The position numbers and the translations under genes were made by a program. A stretch of 22,577 nt of DNA from JANWHZ01 sp035545555 (lineage in GTDB: Bacteria > Patescibacteriota > Saccharimonadia > Saccharimonadales > UBA4665), in NCBI GenBank assembly GCA_035545555.1, contig DASZYD010000005.1:1-22577 (forward strand), in the 5' to 3' direction. This document shows, in pieces, positions 5,010-12,500 of the stretch (positions within the stretch are counted from its first letter, which is position 1; every line of letters starts with the position of its first letter). Under the pieces are notes generated by a model. It was not told the DNA's origin. It searched no databases and saw only the letters and a list, made by a program, of their open reading frames with translations.

Positions 5010-7654
5010 TTCGCCGGTGCGAACCGTTCGTACTCTTTGGTCAATGCCTCCAGCTGCTGTTTGCCGTCGGCCAACTGCTGCTTTGTCTCTTCGACCACAG
5101 CTTTCGGTGCTTTATCGGTATACGCCTTGTTGGCAAGGCGCTGCTCTAGCCGCTGCACGGCGGCCGCTTGCGCCTCGCGCCTCGCGGCCAGTTGCTCCAC
5201 GAACCGAGCGGCAGTCTGTTGGTCGATATCCAGCCAGCACCGATAGGATGTGCCCGTCAGGAACATGCCGGTGCCGTCGCGAACTTCCGTTACCTCGCGC
5301 AGGCCGGCCAGCCGCTTCAGCAGTGCCGCATTGGCCGCCAGGAACGGCACGTCGGTGTAGTAGAGTGTCACTTCCCTGCCCGCTTCCACGGCTTTGATGA
5401 TGAAGCGCGCTTCACTGACAATGTTCTGAATGTCGGCAAACTGCCGGGCCTGCTTTGCATCAGCTGCCGGCATCTCCGGCCAGGTCTGTGCTGCCAAAAC
5501 GGTGCCGCCGGTCCACTCAAGCGTCTGCCAGATTGTCTCGGTAACGAACGGTGCAAACGGATGGAGGAGGATGAGTACGCGCTCCAGCAGCGCCGCGAGG
5601 AGCGCCGGATTCGGTGCGCTCTTGCTGGCCTCGATGTACCAGTCGGCCAGGTCATCCCAGACGAAGTGGTACAGCCGGTCGTAGCTTTCGGCGAACCGGA
5701 ATGCCGCGAGATCAGCTTCAACATCTCTGTGAAGGCGTTGTAACTTTTGCAATACCCAATGGTCAGCCGCGGTGCGGGGCTTTGCCTCCGGCCGCTCATG
5801 CAGCTCGCCGGTAACGCCCTCAACGTAGCGGGCGATGTTCCATAGTTTGTTACAGAAGTTACGGTTGGCTGCAATCTTGCCCCAGCCCCAGTTCTGATCA
5901 TTCCCCGGCGTCACGCCCATGATCAGCGCCATGCGCAGCGCATCGGTGCCGTACTTCGGAATGACATCGAGCGGGTCGATGATCGATTCCGGCCGGCTCT
6001 TGCTCATCTTCTTGCCGTCCTCAGCACGGATCAGTCCGTGCAGGTACACCGTCTTAAACGGCACGTGCCCTGTCGCGTAGGTGGTCGAGAGGATCATGCG
6101 GGCTACCCAGAAGAAAAGGATATCCCACCCCGTCTCCATGACGGTCGTTGGATGGTAGGCTTTGAAATCCGGGCTTTTATCGAGCAGCTCTTGTAGTGAC
6201 AATGATTGGTCAAGTGCCAGTTGGGGGTCGATGAGCGTGCTCCAGGTCCAGAGCGCCGAGCTAAACCAGGTATCGAGCGTGTCCGGATCCTGCTCCCAGG
6301 CGTTCCAGCCCTCTTTGCCGTCGTCGGCCGGCGGCACCAGACCCGCGTAGGTCTCGATGCTGCCGTCAGCGTGCGAGCGATACCACACCGGGATGCGATG
6401 CCCCCACCATATCTGCCGGCTGATACACCAGTCGCGCAGGTTATCAATCCAGTGGAAGTATGTTTTCTCAAACCGGCCAGGGATAATCTGGATATCGCCG
6501 TCATGCACCACCGCCTGCATGACCTCCTTCAGGCTGCGCTGCTTCCCTTTCCATGCCACCGCCGGTTTGTTCACGTCGACAAACCATTGCAGCTTGATCT
6601 GCGGCTCAATCACCCCTTTGCCGCGGTCGTTCATGGCCACGTTGTGTACATAGTTCGGTTCCTCTTTGACCAGCAGCCCCTTCTTGCGCAGCTTTTCGAC
6701 GATCTTCGGCCGCGCGTTGGCAATCGGCATGCCGGCAAATTCTCCGGCGATGGGCAACAGCTTCCCGTGGAAGTCAATGATCTGTTCTTTGTCCAAGCCG
6801 TGCCGTTCGGCAATCTCGAAGTCGGTATGGTCGTGCCACGGCGTAATGGTCATCACGCCGGTGCCGAACGCGGGGTCGATCGCCTCGTCTTTGATCACCG
6901 TCGCCGTTACCGGTCCGTTGATCCATTCAGCGGTAAAGGTATCCCCTTCTTTGTAGGTAGCGTAGCGCTTGTCGTTGGGGTGCATGACGACGTATTTGTC
7001 GCCAAACTTCGTCTCCGGCCGCGCCGTACTGATCTGGAACGGCCCGTATTGGAAGGTGTAGAAGGTGGTCGTTTCCTCTTTGTACGCCACTTCGTCGTCA
7101 GACACGGTCGTTTCCAGGTTCGGATCCCAGTTCACGATGCGGTGCCCGCGGTATATCAGGCCGTCGTGGTACATCTTCAGGAACACTTCGTTGACGCAGC
7201 GGTTAAGGGCGTCATCCAAGGTGTAGCGCAGCCGCGACCAATCGCAGCTGGCGCCCATGGCGCGCATCTGCCCAAGCATGGTGCCGCGGCTGGCGGCCAC
7301 GAAGTCGCGCGTACGGCGCAGGAACTCGTCACGCCCCACTTCGTGCTTGCTGCTGCCCTCCTCGGCAAGTTTCTTTTCAATAATGGCGTTTACAGCCAGG
7401 GCGGCATGATCCGTACCCGGTAGCCACAGTGCGTCTTTTCCCTGTTGGCGCGCGTGCCGGATCATGATGTCCTGCAGCGTCAGGAATAACGCATGGCCCA
7501 GGCTCAGCGTCCCCGTCTCGTTTGGCGGCGGCATGCTGATCGAGAAATGTTCCTTGTGACTGGTCGGATCGGCGGTGAATACCCCACTCTTCTCCCACAG
7601 GGCATAGATGTTTGACTCGTACTGTCCCGGTTCGTACGTTTTTGGCAATTTCAT
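5003..7654 (-). CDS. valS: Valyl-tRNA synthetase
   Basis: 883 residues, normal for ValS (about 870-950). Class I synthetase charging tRNA-Val in the cytosol. Visible parts: the N-terminal catalytic motif PPPNETGTLSLGHAL (42-56); a CP1 editing insertion containing TARPETKFGDKYVVMHPND and GTGVMTITPWHDHTDFE; DWCISRQIWWGHRIPVWY; KKMSKSRPESIIDPLDVI (KMSKS); an anticodon-binding domain; and a C-terminal coiled-coil arm (last ~60 residues, rich in K/E/Q). The HIGH signature reads S-L-G-H: its first histidine is replaced by Ser (codon AGC), which is unusual. The ATG at 7654 follows an AGAGG element about 10 bases upstream. A promoter and a candidate leader peptide lie further upstream. tsaD is on the same strand but over 300 bases away. 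Confidence 0.97.
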   Translation of the reverse strand: MKLPKTYEPGQYESNIYALWEKSGVFTADPTSHKEHFSISMPPPNETGTLSLGHALFLTLQDIMIRHARQQGKDALWLPGTDHAALAVNAIIEKKLAEEGSSKHEVGRDEFLRRTRDFVAASRGTMLGQMRAMGASCDWSRLRYTLDDALNRCVNEVFLKMYHDGLIYRGHRIVNWDPNLETTVSDDEVAYKEETTTFYTFQYGPFQISTARPETKFGDKYVVMHPNDKRYATYKEGDTFTAEWINGPVTATVIKDEAIDPAFGTGVMTITPWHDHTDFEIAERHGLDKEQIIDFHGKLLPIAGEFAGMPIANARPKIVEKLRKKGLLVKEEPNYVHNVAMNDRGKGVIEPQIKLQWFVDVNKPAVAWKGKQRSLKEVMQAVVHDGDIQIIPGRFEKTYFHWIDNLRDWCISRQIWWGHRIPVWYRSHADGSIETYAGLVPPADDGKEGWNAWEQDPDTLDTWFSSALWTWSTLIDPQLALDQSLSLQELLDKSPDFKAYHPTTVMETGWDILFFWVARMILSTTYATGHVPFKTVYLHGLIRAEDGKKMSKSRPESIIDPLDVIPKYGTDALRMALIMGVTPGNDQNWGWGKIAANRNFCNKLWNIARYVEGVTGELHERPEAKPRTAADHWVLQKLQRLHRDVEADLAAFRFAESYDRLYHFVWDDLADWYIEASKSAPNPALLAALLERVLILLHPFAPFVTETIWQTLEWTGGTVLAAQTWPEMPAADAKQARQFADIQNIVSEARFIIKAVEAGREVTLYYTDVPFLAANAALLKRLAGLREVTEVRDGTGMFLTGTSYRCWLDIDQQTAARFVEQLAARREAQAAAVQRLEQRLANKAYTDKAPKAVVEETKQQLADGKQQLEALTKEYERFAPAKQ

Positions 7655-7675
7655 GCAGTAAACCTCTGTTAGATA

Positions 7676-7777
7676 CTAAAACGTTGTGGAGAATGAAACG
7701 CAGTCGCCCGTGGCGACATAATCCCGCGCTGATACCGGTGGTTTGTCTGCGTATCCGGTCGTGGTCAGCCCGTACAT
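7676..7777 (-). CDS. Candidate 33-aa leader peptide upstream of valS
   Basis: A minus-strand ORF starts at an ATG 6 bases after the extended -10 box at 7792-7784, so it would be leaderless, and ends in TAG 21 bases before the valS start. It begins MYGLTTTGYADKPPVSARDY and contains Val codons at positions 15, 21 and 28. Codons 21-25 (GTCGCC-ACG-GGCGAC) form a 6-bp hairpin. No T-run follows the hairpin, so an attenuation mechanism is not established. The peptide may be a translated leader that couples to valS or senses valine; this is inference from position. Confidence 0.35.
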   Translation of the reverse strand: MYGLTTTGYADKPPVSARDYVATGDCVSFSTTF

Positions 7778-7783
7778 GCATCC

Positions 7784-7792
7784 ATCATACCA
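7784..7792 (-). promoter_or_regulatory. Extended -10 promoter (TGG-TATGAT) of the valS unit
   Basis: On the minus strand TGG-TATGAT predicts initiation at about 7777, exactly at the first base of the 33-codon leader ORF. A second possible -10 box, TAGTAT (7678-7673), lies 18 bases before the valS ATG and could give a short direct transcript. Confidence 0.45.
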
Positions 7793-7834
7793 CCCCTGAT
7801 GGCAATTGGTAAACAAAGGTGTCGTTCACGTGAA

Positions 7835-7890
7835 AAATAGCAATACAAAACACAACTTTCCCTCGAAAGTCCTGATTTCTACTGCTATTT
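7835..7890. other. AT-rich stem-loop element between valS and tsaD
   Basis: AAATAGCA (7835-7842) pairs with TGCTATTT (7883-7890) and encloses a second hairpin, ACTTTC-CCTC-GAAAGT (7855-7870). On plus it is followed by CCCCTTTTT; on minus the outer stem runs into TTTTTC. It could end tsaD transcription (minus) or be part of a small RNA. The stretch 7800-7925 is markedly more AT-rich than its surroundings and holds no convincing gene. Confidence 0.4.
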
Positions 7891-7920
7891 CCCCTTTTTG
7901 CGAACCTGTTTGTTTTCACT

Positions 7921-7929
7921 TGCTACAAT
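7921..7929 (+). promoter_or_regulatory. Extended -10 element (TGC-TACAAT) facing the 3' end of tsaD
   Basis: TGC-TACAAT has the same form as the promoters of tRNA-Ser and YihY. It points into the 3' end of tsaD on the opposite strand. A 6-bp hairpin AGCATA-GTTGCT-TATGCT (7930-7947) covers the predicted transcript start. No credible plus-strand gene follows, so any product would be antisense to tsaD. Confidence 0.3.
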
Positions 7930-7993
7930 AGCATAGTTGCTTATGCTGAGCAAGACCCAGCCGGGCTACATACTATCCATCGCGTGCCGCACA

Positions 7994-9055
7994 TCACATG
8001 TTCAGGCTCGGATTGATGTCGAGCGTATATGGGTCGGCAGCGGCTTGCCCACGCATGGCCATGTAGCAGCCCAGCGTCGCGATCATGGCGCCGTTATCGG
8101 TGCACAGTTTGAGGTCGGGGCAGGTAATGGGTTTGGGCAGACGCTCGGCCAACTGCCGTCGCAGTTCGCTGCTGGCGGCCACGCCGCCGGCGATGACGAT
8201 CGATGCCGGCCGGAACTCTTCGTAAGCCGCAAGTGTTTTATCGACCACCGTCTCCACTGCAATACGCTGGAAGCTGGCCGCGATATCCGCTTTCTGCCGG
8301 TCGTTCAGGCGGGCGGGCAATTCGTAGGAGGGCAGGGTGAAATCCGCACCAACCTCGGCTTGCGCCAAGCGCAGCACCGCTGTCTTGAGGCCGGAGAATG
8401 AGAAGTCATACTTGCCGGCCATCTTTGCCTTGGGTAACTCATATGCATAGGGGTCGCCTTCGGCAGCTTTCCGGCCGACACTTGGACCGCCAGGGTAGGG
8501 AAGGCCCAAAATCTTCGCCACTTTGTCGAAGGCTTCGCCGATCGCATCGTCAGTCGTCTGCCCGAGCAGCCGATAGTCGAAATGGCCGCGGAACAGCACC
8601 AGCTGACTGTGGCCGCCCGAAACGAGCAGGGCAAGCAAGGGAAACGCCGGCTGACCTGCCGGCAGGCTATAGCCGGGCAGGGCAGTGCCCGTCAAAAAAT
8701 TGGCATAGATATGGCCGGCCACATGATTGACCGCATACAACGGCTTGCGATGAACAATAGCCAGCGTCCGCGCCGTCAGCACGCCGATCAGCAGGCTGCC
8801 GCCCAGCCCCGCGCCGTACGTGACGGCGATAGCGTCAATGTCATCCCAAACGCAACCTGCTTCATTGAGTGCCTGTCGGATGACCGGTACGATCGCCTCG
8901 ATATGGCTCCGCGCGGCGATTTCCGGGACCACGCCGCCGTAGGGGACATGGAGCGCCATGCTCGACGCTACCACATTGCTGAGCAGCCGCCGGCCGTCTT
9001 CGACCACAGCGGCTGCCGTCTCATCGCAGCTCGTCTCAATGCCCAACACGCGCAT
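7994..9055 (-). CDS. tsaD: tRNA N6-threonylcarbamoyladenosine synthase, TsaD subunit
   Basis: 353 residues from the preferred start MRVLGIETSCDETAAAVV. TsaD transfers the threonylcarbamoyl group to A37 of ANN-decoding tRNAs, working with TsaB, TsaE and the TsaC/Sua5 product. Iron ligands are visible: H111 and H115 in VNHVAGH and D320 in CTDNGAM. SGGHSQLVLF and GEAFDKVAKILGLPYPGGP are the usual ASKHA-fold motifs. Alternative starts at 9067 and 9064 add three or four residues, but a TATGAT box (9068-9063) lies 7 bases before the ATG at 9055, which also matches the family N-terminus. It is the only gene here ending in TGA. The product is essential and universal, so the gene is core chromosome. 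Confidence 0.96.
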   Translation of the reverse strand: MRVLGIETSCDETAAAVVEDGRRLLSNVVASSMALHVPYGGVVPEIAARSHIEAIVPVIRQALNEAGCVWDDIDAIAVTYGAGLGGSLLIGVLTARTLAIVHRKPLYAVNHVAGHIYANFLTGTALPGYSLPAGQPAFPLLALLVSGGHSQLVLFRGHFDYRLLGQTTDDAIGEAFDKVAKILGLPYPGGPSVGRKAAEGDPYAYELPKAKMAGKYDFSFSGLKTAVLRLAQAEVGADFTLPSYELPARLNDRQKADIAASFQRIAVETVVDKTLAAYEEFRPASIVIAGGVAASSELRRQLAERLPKPITCPDLKLCTDNGAMIATLGCYMAMRGQAAADPYTLDINPSLNM

Positions 9056-9062
9056 ATCACTC

Positions 9063-9068
9063 ATCATA
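9063..9068 (-). promoter_or_regulatory. -10 box (TATGAT) of tsaD
   Basis: On the minus strand TATGAT ends 7 bases before the ATG at 9055, the leaderless spacing seen at other genes. A more conventional alternative, TATAAT on minus at 9110-9105 inside an AT-rich palindrome (9104-9117), would give a leader of about 45 nt. Confidence 0.4.
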
Positions 9069-9180
9069 CACTGTTGGGGACGATGCTATTGTCATACTAT
9101 TAGGATTATATTATAATCTTCCTAGTTTTCTCTGTGGCGCTGTATAGGCAGAGAATGCTGCTGTGCTTACGGTTATGTTG

Positions 9181-9189
9181 TGGTATAGT
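9181..9189 (+). promoter_or_regulatory. Extended -10 promoter (TGG-TATAGT) of the giant-protein operon
   Basis: TGG-TATAGT predicts initiation near 9196, giving a leader of about 32 nt with an AGG ribosome-binding element at 9218-9220 before the ATG at 9228. This is one of the few genes here with a leader. TATAAT at 9112-9117 is a possible second promoter. Confidence 0.45.
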
Positions 9190-9227
9190 ACACTCAGATC
9201 TTTTAGCGCATACAGACAGGAATAACG

Positions 9228-9539
9228 ATGGAAAACGTCAAACAGTTCGTTGAGCAGCTCCTTAAGGAAAAGGACATTACGAATCTTGAGCCTGCAGTTC
9301 ATGATCAACTGGTCAGCGACCTAAGCAATCGACTTATCGATTTCATCAACCGGCGGCTTATCGATGCTATGTCAGAAGACGACGTGAAAGAATTTATGAC
9401 ACTGCTTGGTCAAGAGCCCGTCGATCCGACAAAGGTCCAGGCGTTCATCGGCGCACATGTGCCTGATACGCAGCAGGTCACTACGGCTGCCATGATGGAG
9501 TTCCGGGCGCTCTACGTCGGTAAAGCTAACGAGGCATAG
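9228..9539 (+). CDS. Small helical protein, DUF5663-like
   Basis: 103 residues, predicted all-helical with no membrane segment. The run NLEPAVHDQLVSDLSNRLID (19-38), then NRRLIDAMSEDDVKEFMTLL (41-60) and a C-terminal HVPDTQQVTTAAMMEFRALY (77-96), matches from memory the pattern of the DUF5663 family common in CPR bacteria. Its function is unknown. It is first in an apparent operon: the 1445-aa gene starts 14 bases after its stop. Tight coupling of a small soluble protein to a giant membrane protein suggests an assembly or regulatory partner; that is inference. Confidence 0.75.
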   Translation: MENVKQFVEQLLKEKDITNLEPAVHDQLVSDLSNRLIDFINRRLIDAMSEDDVKEFMTLLGQEPVDPTKVQAFIGAHVPDTQQVTTAAMMEFRALYVGKANEA

Positions 9540-9553
9540 ATAAGCAACATAGT

Positions 9554-12500
9554 ATGGCAGTAAATGCGGCAAACACGGCGCCATTAGATCCAGGCTTGGT
9601 TGATCCATTACAGAATATTGATCCGGCCCGCCAGGCTTTACTAGAGGAGTTGAGGACACAGGGCCTCTTAGACACGCTCGGCGTACAGTTGGTTGATATA
9701 TCCAGCGGCGTACAGGCCGAGGCGCTTGACAGCGCCGACGAACATCTGCGCCAGCTGACGTCGCAGCCTGGCGTCCGCGGCTTTATCGGCAAGATTTGGT
9801 ATGGGACTTTCGCGCGGGAGTTTGTACGGCAGCGTGAAGTGCAGCGAAGCCGGCGAGAGATTCTCGGTGAGAATAACAAAGGCAACCTCTACGCCCGGCA
9901 TGGTGGTACGCAAGAGCAACATGCACAAGCTGCCGAAGCGGTCGTTACCCGGTTTACCAGCAGCTTTGTGCACCAGGAGGCCGGTGAGGCGAATGAAGCG
10001 CTGCGTAGTAGAGAGGGCGGTGTAGAGCTTGAGGCTCAAATCCATGACCTGATCGCCCGGTATGCGCGCGGTGAAGGCAATATGGACGCCGCTGGCCTCG
10101 AAGAGCAAAAGAACCGGTTGTTGTTTGAATTCGGTGGCGCCGAGCGGCGCCGCACTCGGGAGCGGAATGTCGGCCTTTTGTGGGCGGATAATATTGTCAC
10201 CGTCGCTCAGAACGCAAAAAAGGCGTATGAACACCTTCGGGGCTTAGATAATGTCGATGAAGCCGAGGCTATGGCGACCATCACCGGCGAACTGCAACGC
10301 AGGGGGGCATGGGCCGGCGAGGCCAACATGGGCGTCCGCACAGGGGCCAGCCGCGAATTGACTGACCGTGTTATGGACCGGCTATATAGTGTGCCTGGCC
10401 TGAACCTTGTGAACGAGGAGACACTTGGCATTGCCGCCGCCGCGGTTATAACTATCGGCAAGTTTGCCACAAAAAAGGCGATCACGGCAGTTGGTGCGAC
10501 GGTGACCATGGGTGCCGGTTCGGCAGTTGTTGCCGGTCTGCGTGAGCATGCAGCGGTCGGCCAAGAGCGCCGGCTGCACTCCCGACAGATGGCAGAAGGT
10601 GGCGAGATCGATACGACCACAGGAAGTAGGCGTCGTGCCAGTATGGAGGAAACGCGCTACGAGACCAAAAGCTGTGCCGAGCTCCAGGACGAGCTACGCG
10701 TCGCACTCGAATTCCAGGGCTTCACTCCCAATGCAGACAGGTCCGCATTAGCAACAGCGCTCGCAAATCTACGTGACGCGATAGCAGCAGTAGAGGCACG
10801 GATAGTCATGTCGGATCGGCTAAACGCCGACCTCATTTCATTCTCAAGCAAAGAGGCAGTTGAGAAGCAGCGACTTGATCTAGATATAGCACTGGCACGG
10901 GCTAAGGCGCGGCTCAACGAGCATGTCCAGAATAGCGAGGACGTTGTCCTGGACGAAGCAGGCATAGATAAGACAGTTGCACGTGACCCCGCCCAGAATA
11001 TAGATGCTATTCTGGCCGCAACCGTGGAAGCAGTGGACGGCACCTTGCGCGCTGATATGACCGTCAAGGATCAGGCATTCAGGCGGCTGCGGGCCCGCCG
11101 TGTGGCAAGCGCCGCACTGGTGGGTGGGCTCATGGGAGTCGCTATGGGAGTCGGCAGCCAAGAGGTACATGCACTGCTAGACAACACCCTGCAGGGTGTT
11201 GGCGAGCCGGCTGCCGGCACCAGCTGGCGTACCGAGCTGACAGCACTCTTCCGGCATGATGTGTTGCACCAAGACGTGTCGCATAATCCGAATTACACCA
11301 TGCCCACAGGTACATACGAGACTCCCGGAATCTTCCACACCCCTGACGGCAATGGTGCGCTCGATTTGCCGCCAGGCTTCCATGTAGTCGTGCAGAACGG
11401 CCATGATGTGCTGATGGGCCCCAATAATCATACGGTCGGCACGCTCAACTTTGATGCGCACGGCCATTTGACCGCGGCAAGCCAGCAGATGCTTGAGAAG
11501 CAGGGCTTTAAGTTTGATGTAACGACTGAGGCGTATGATCAGGCGACGTCTCATTCTACGACGACTACTGTTTCGGCGGATCAATATGTTGCCCAGCATC
11601 CCAGCGACTTCACCGATGTCCAGCGTCAGTTCTGGTACGACAACAATACGCCGGGCGATTACGACCTGAACGAGCTCGGCTTATGGTGGGGTGGCACCAA
11701 TGGTGTCGATGCGCATGGCAATTTTGTGTTCAACGTATCGCATATGACCGCTGGCGGATCGTTCCATGATGGCTTCTCAGCTAACGCGCCGGCCCTCGAT
11801 GCGCAGCATCAATTATATATTGCCGTTTCGCTCGACCAGGCGTCCCAAAATCACGTGGTACTAGTGCCTATCGACGCGAACGGTAACGCGGTGTTCGACC
11901 CGCATAATCCGATATTCCACAGTATGTTCAAGATGGAGAACGGGCATGCGGTCTTTACAGGCGGGTACGCAGAAGTTGTGCAGATTTCTGGCCATACACC
12001 AGATGGCGACGACATAATCCGACCGCTGGCAACCGTAGTGGGCACGAATAACCCGGGCTCAATCACTACTACGACGACGCAGATCATTCATACCACTGGC
12101 GAACATATTGTCACGCATGTCGAAGCTCCCGCACCCGCACCGGTCTCTGTTGAGACGCCAGTAGGCATCGCCCCTGTTATTCCTATTCGGGCTCGGCGTG
12201 GTCTGGAGGATCTCGGCACCAGGAATACCGTAGCAAGTCGGGACACTACTGACACCGAGACGCCGCCAGAAGCTCCCATCGCAGCTACTGGTGTATATGA
12301 GACTGGACCAAATGCAGCCGCTGAGCGCTGGGAGCGTTGGCGTCGCGAACGCTCCCCTGATCTACGTGCGAACCCCCAGGCTAACCTTGACACCGGTCGA
12401 GAGTTAGAATGGTACCGAAGAGAGCAGCTAAAACGGCGCGGACAAGAGTATATCGACGAACTGGATGCGAATGTCGCCAACAGTGTCCTGCGGGAGATAG

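Noticed and set aside
6206..7423. 405-aa open frame on plus across valS
   Set aside because: valS on minus has all family motifs; the opposite frame is open only because of GC-rich codon structure.
7655..7830. T-box riboswitch before valS
   Set aside because: A GGGGTGG segment on minus (7799-7790) recalls the T-box sequence, but the rest of the AGGGTGGNACCGCG core and a specifier loop are missing, and the segment is better explained as the promoter.
7937..8401. 154-aa plus-strand frame downstream of the extended -10 at 7921
   Set aside because: It overlaps tsaD almost entirely in antisense and resembles no protein; only the promoter-like element was kept as an observation.
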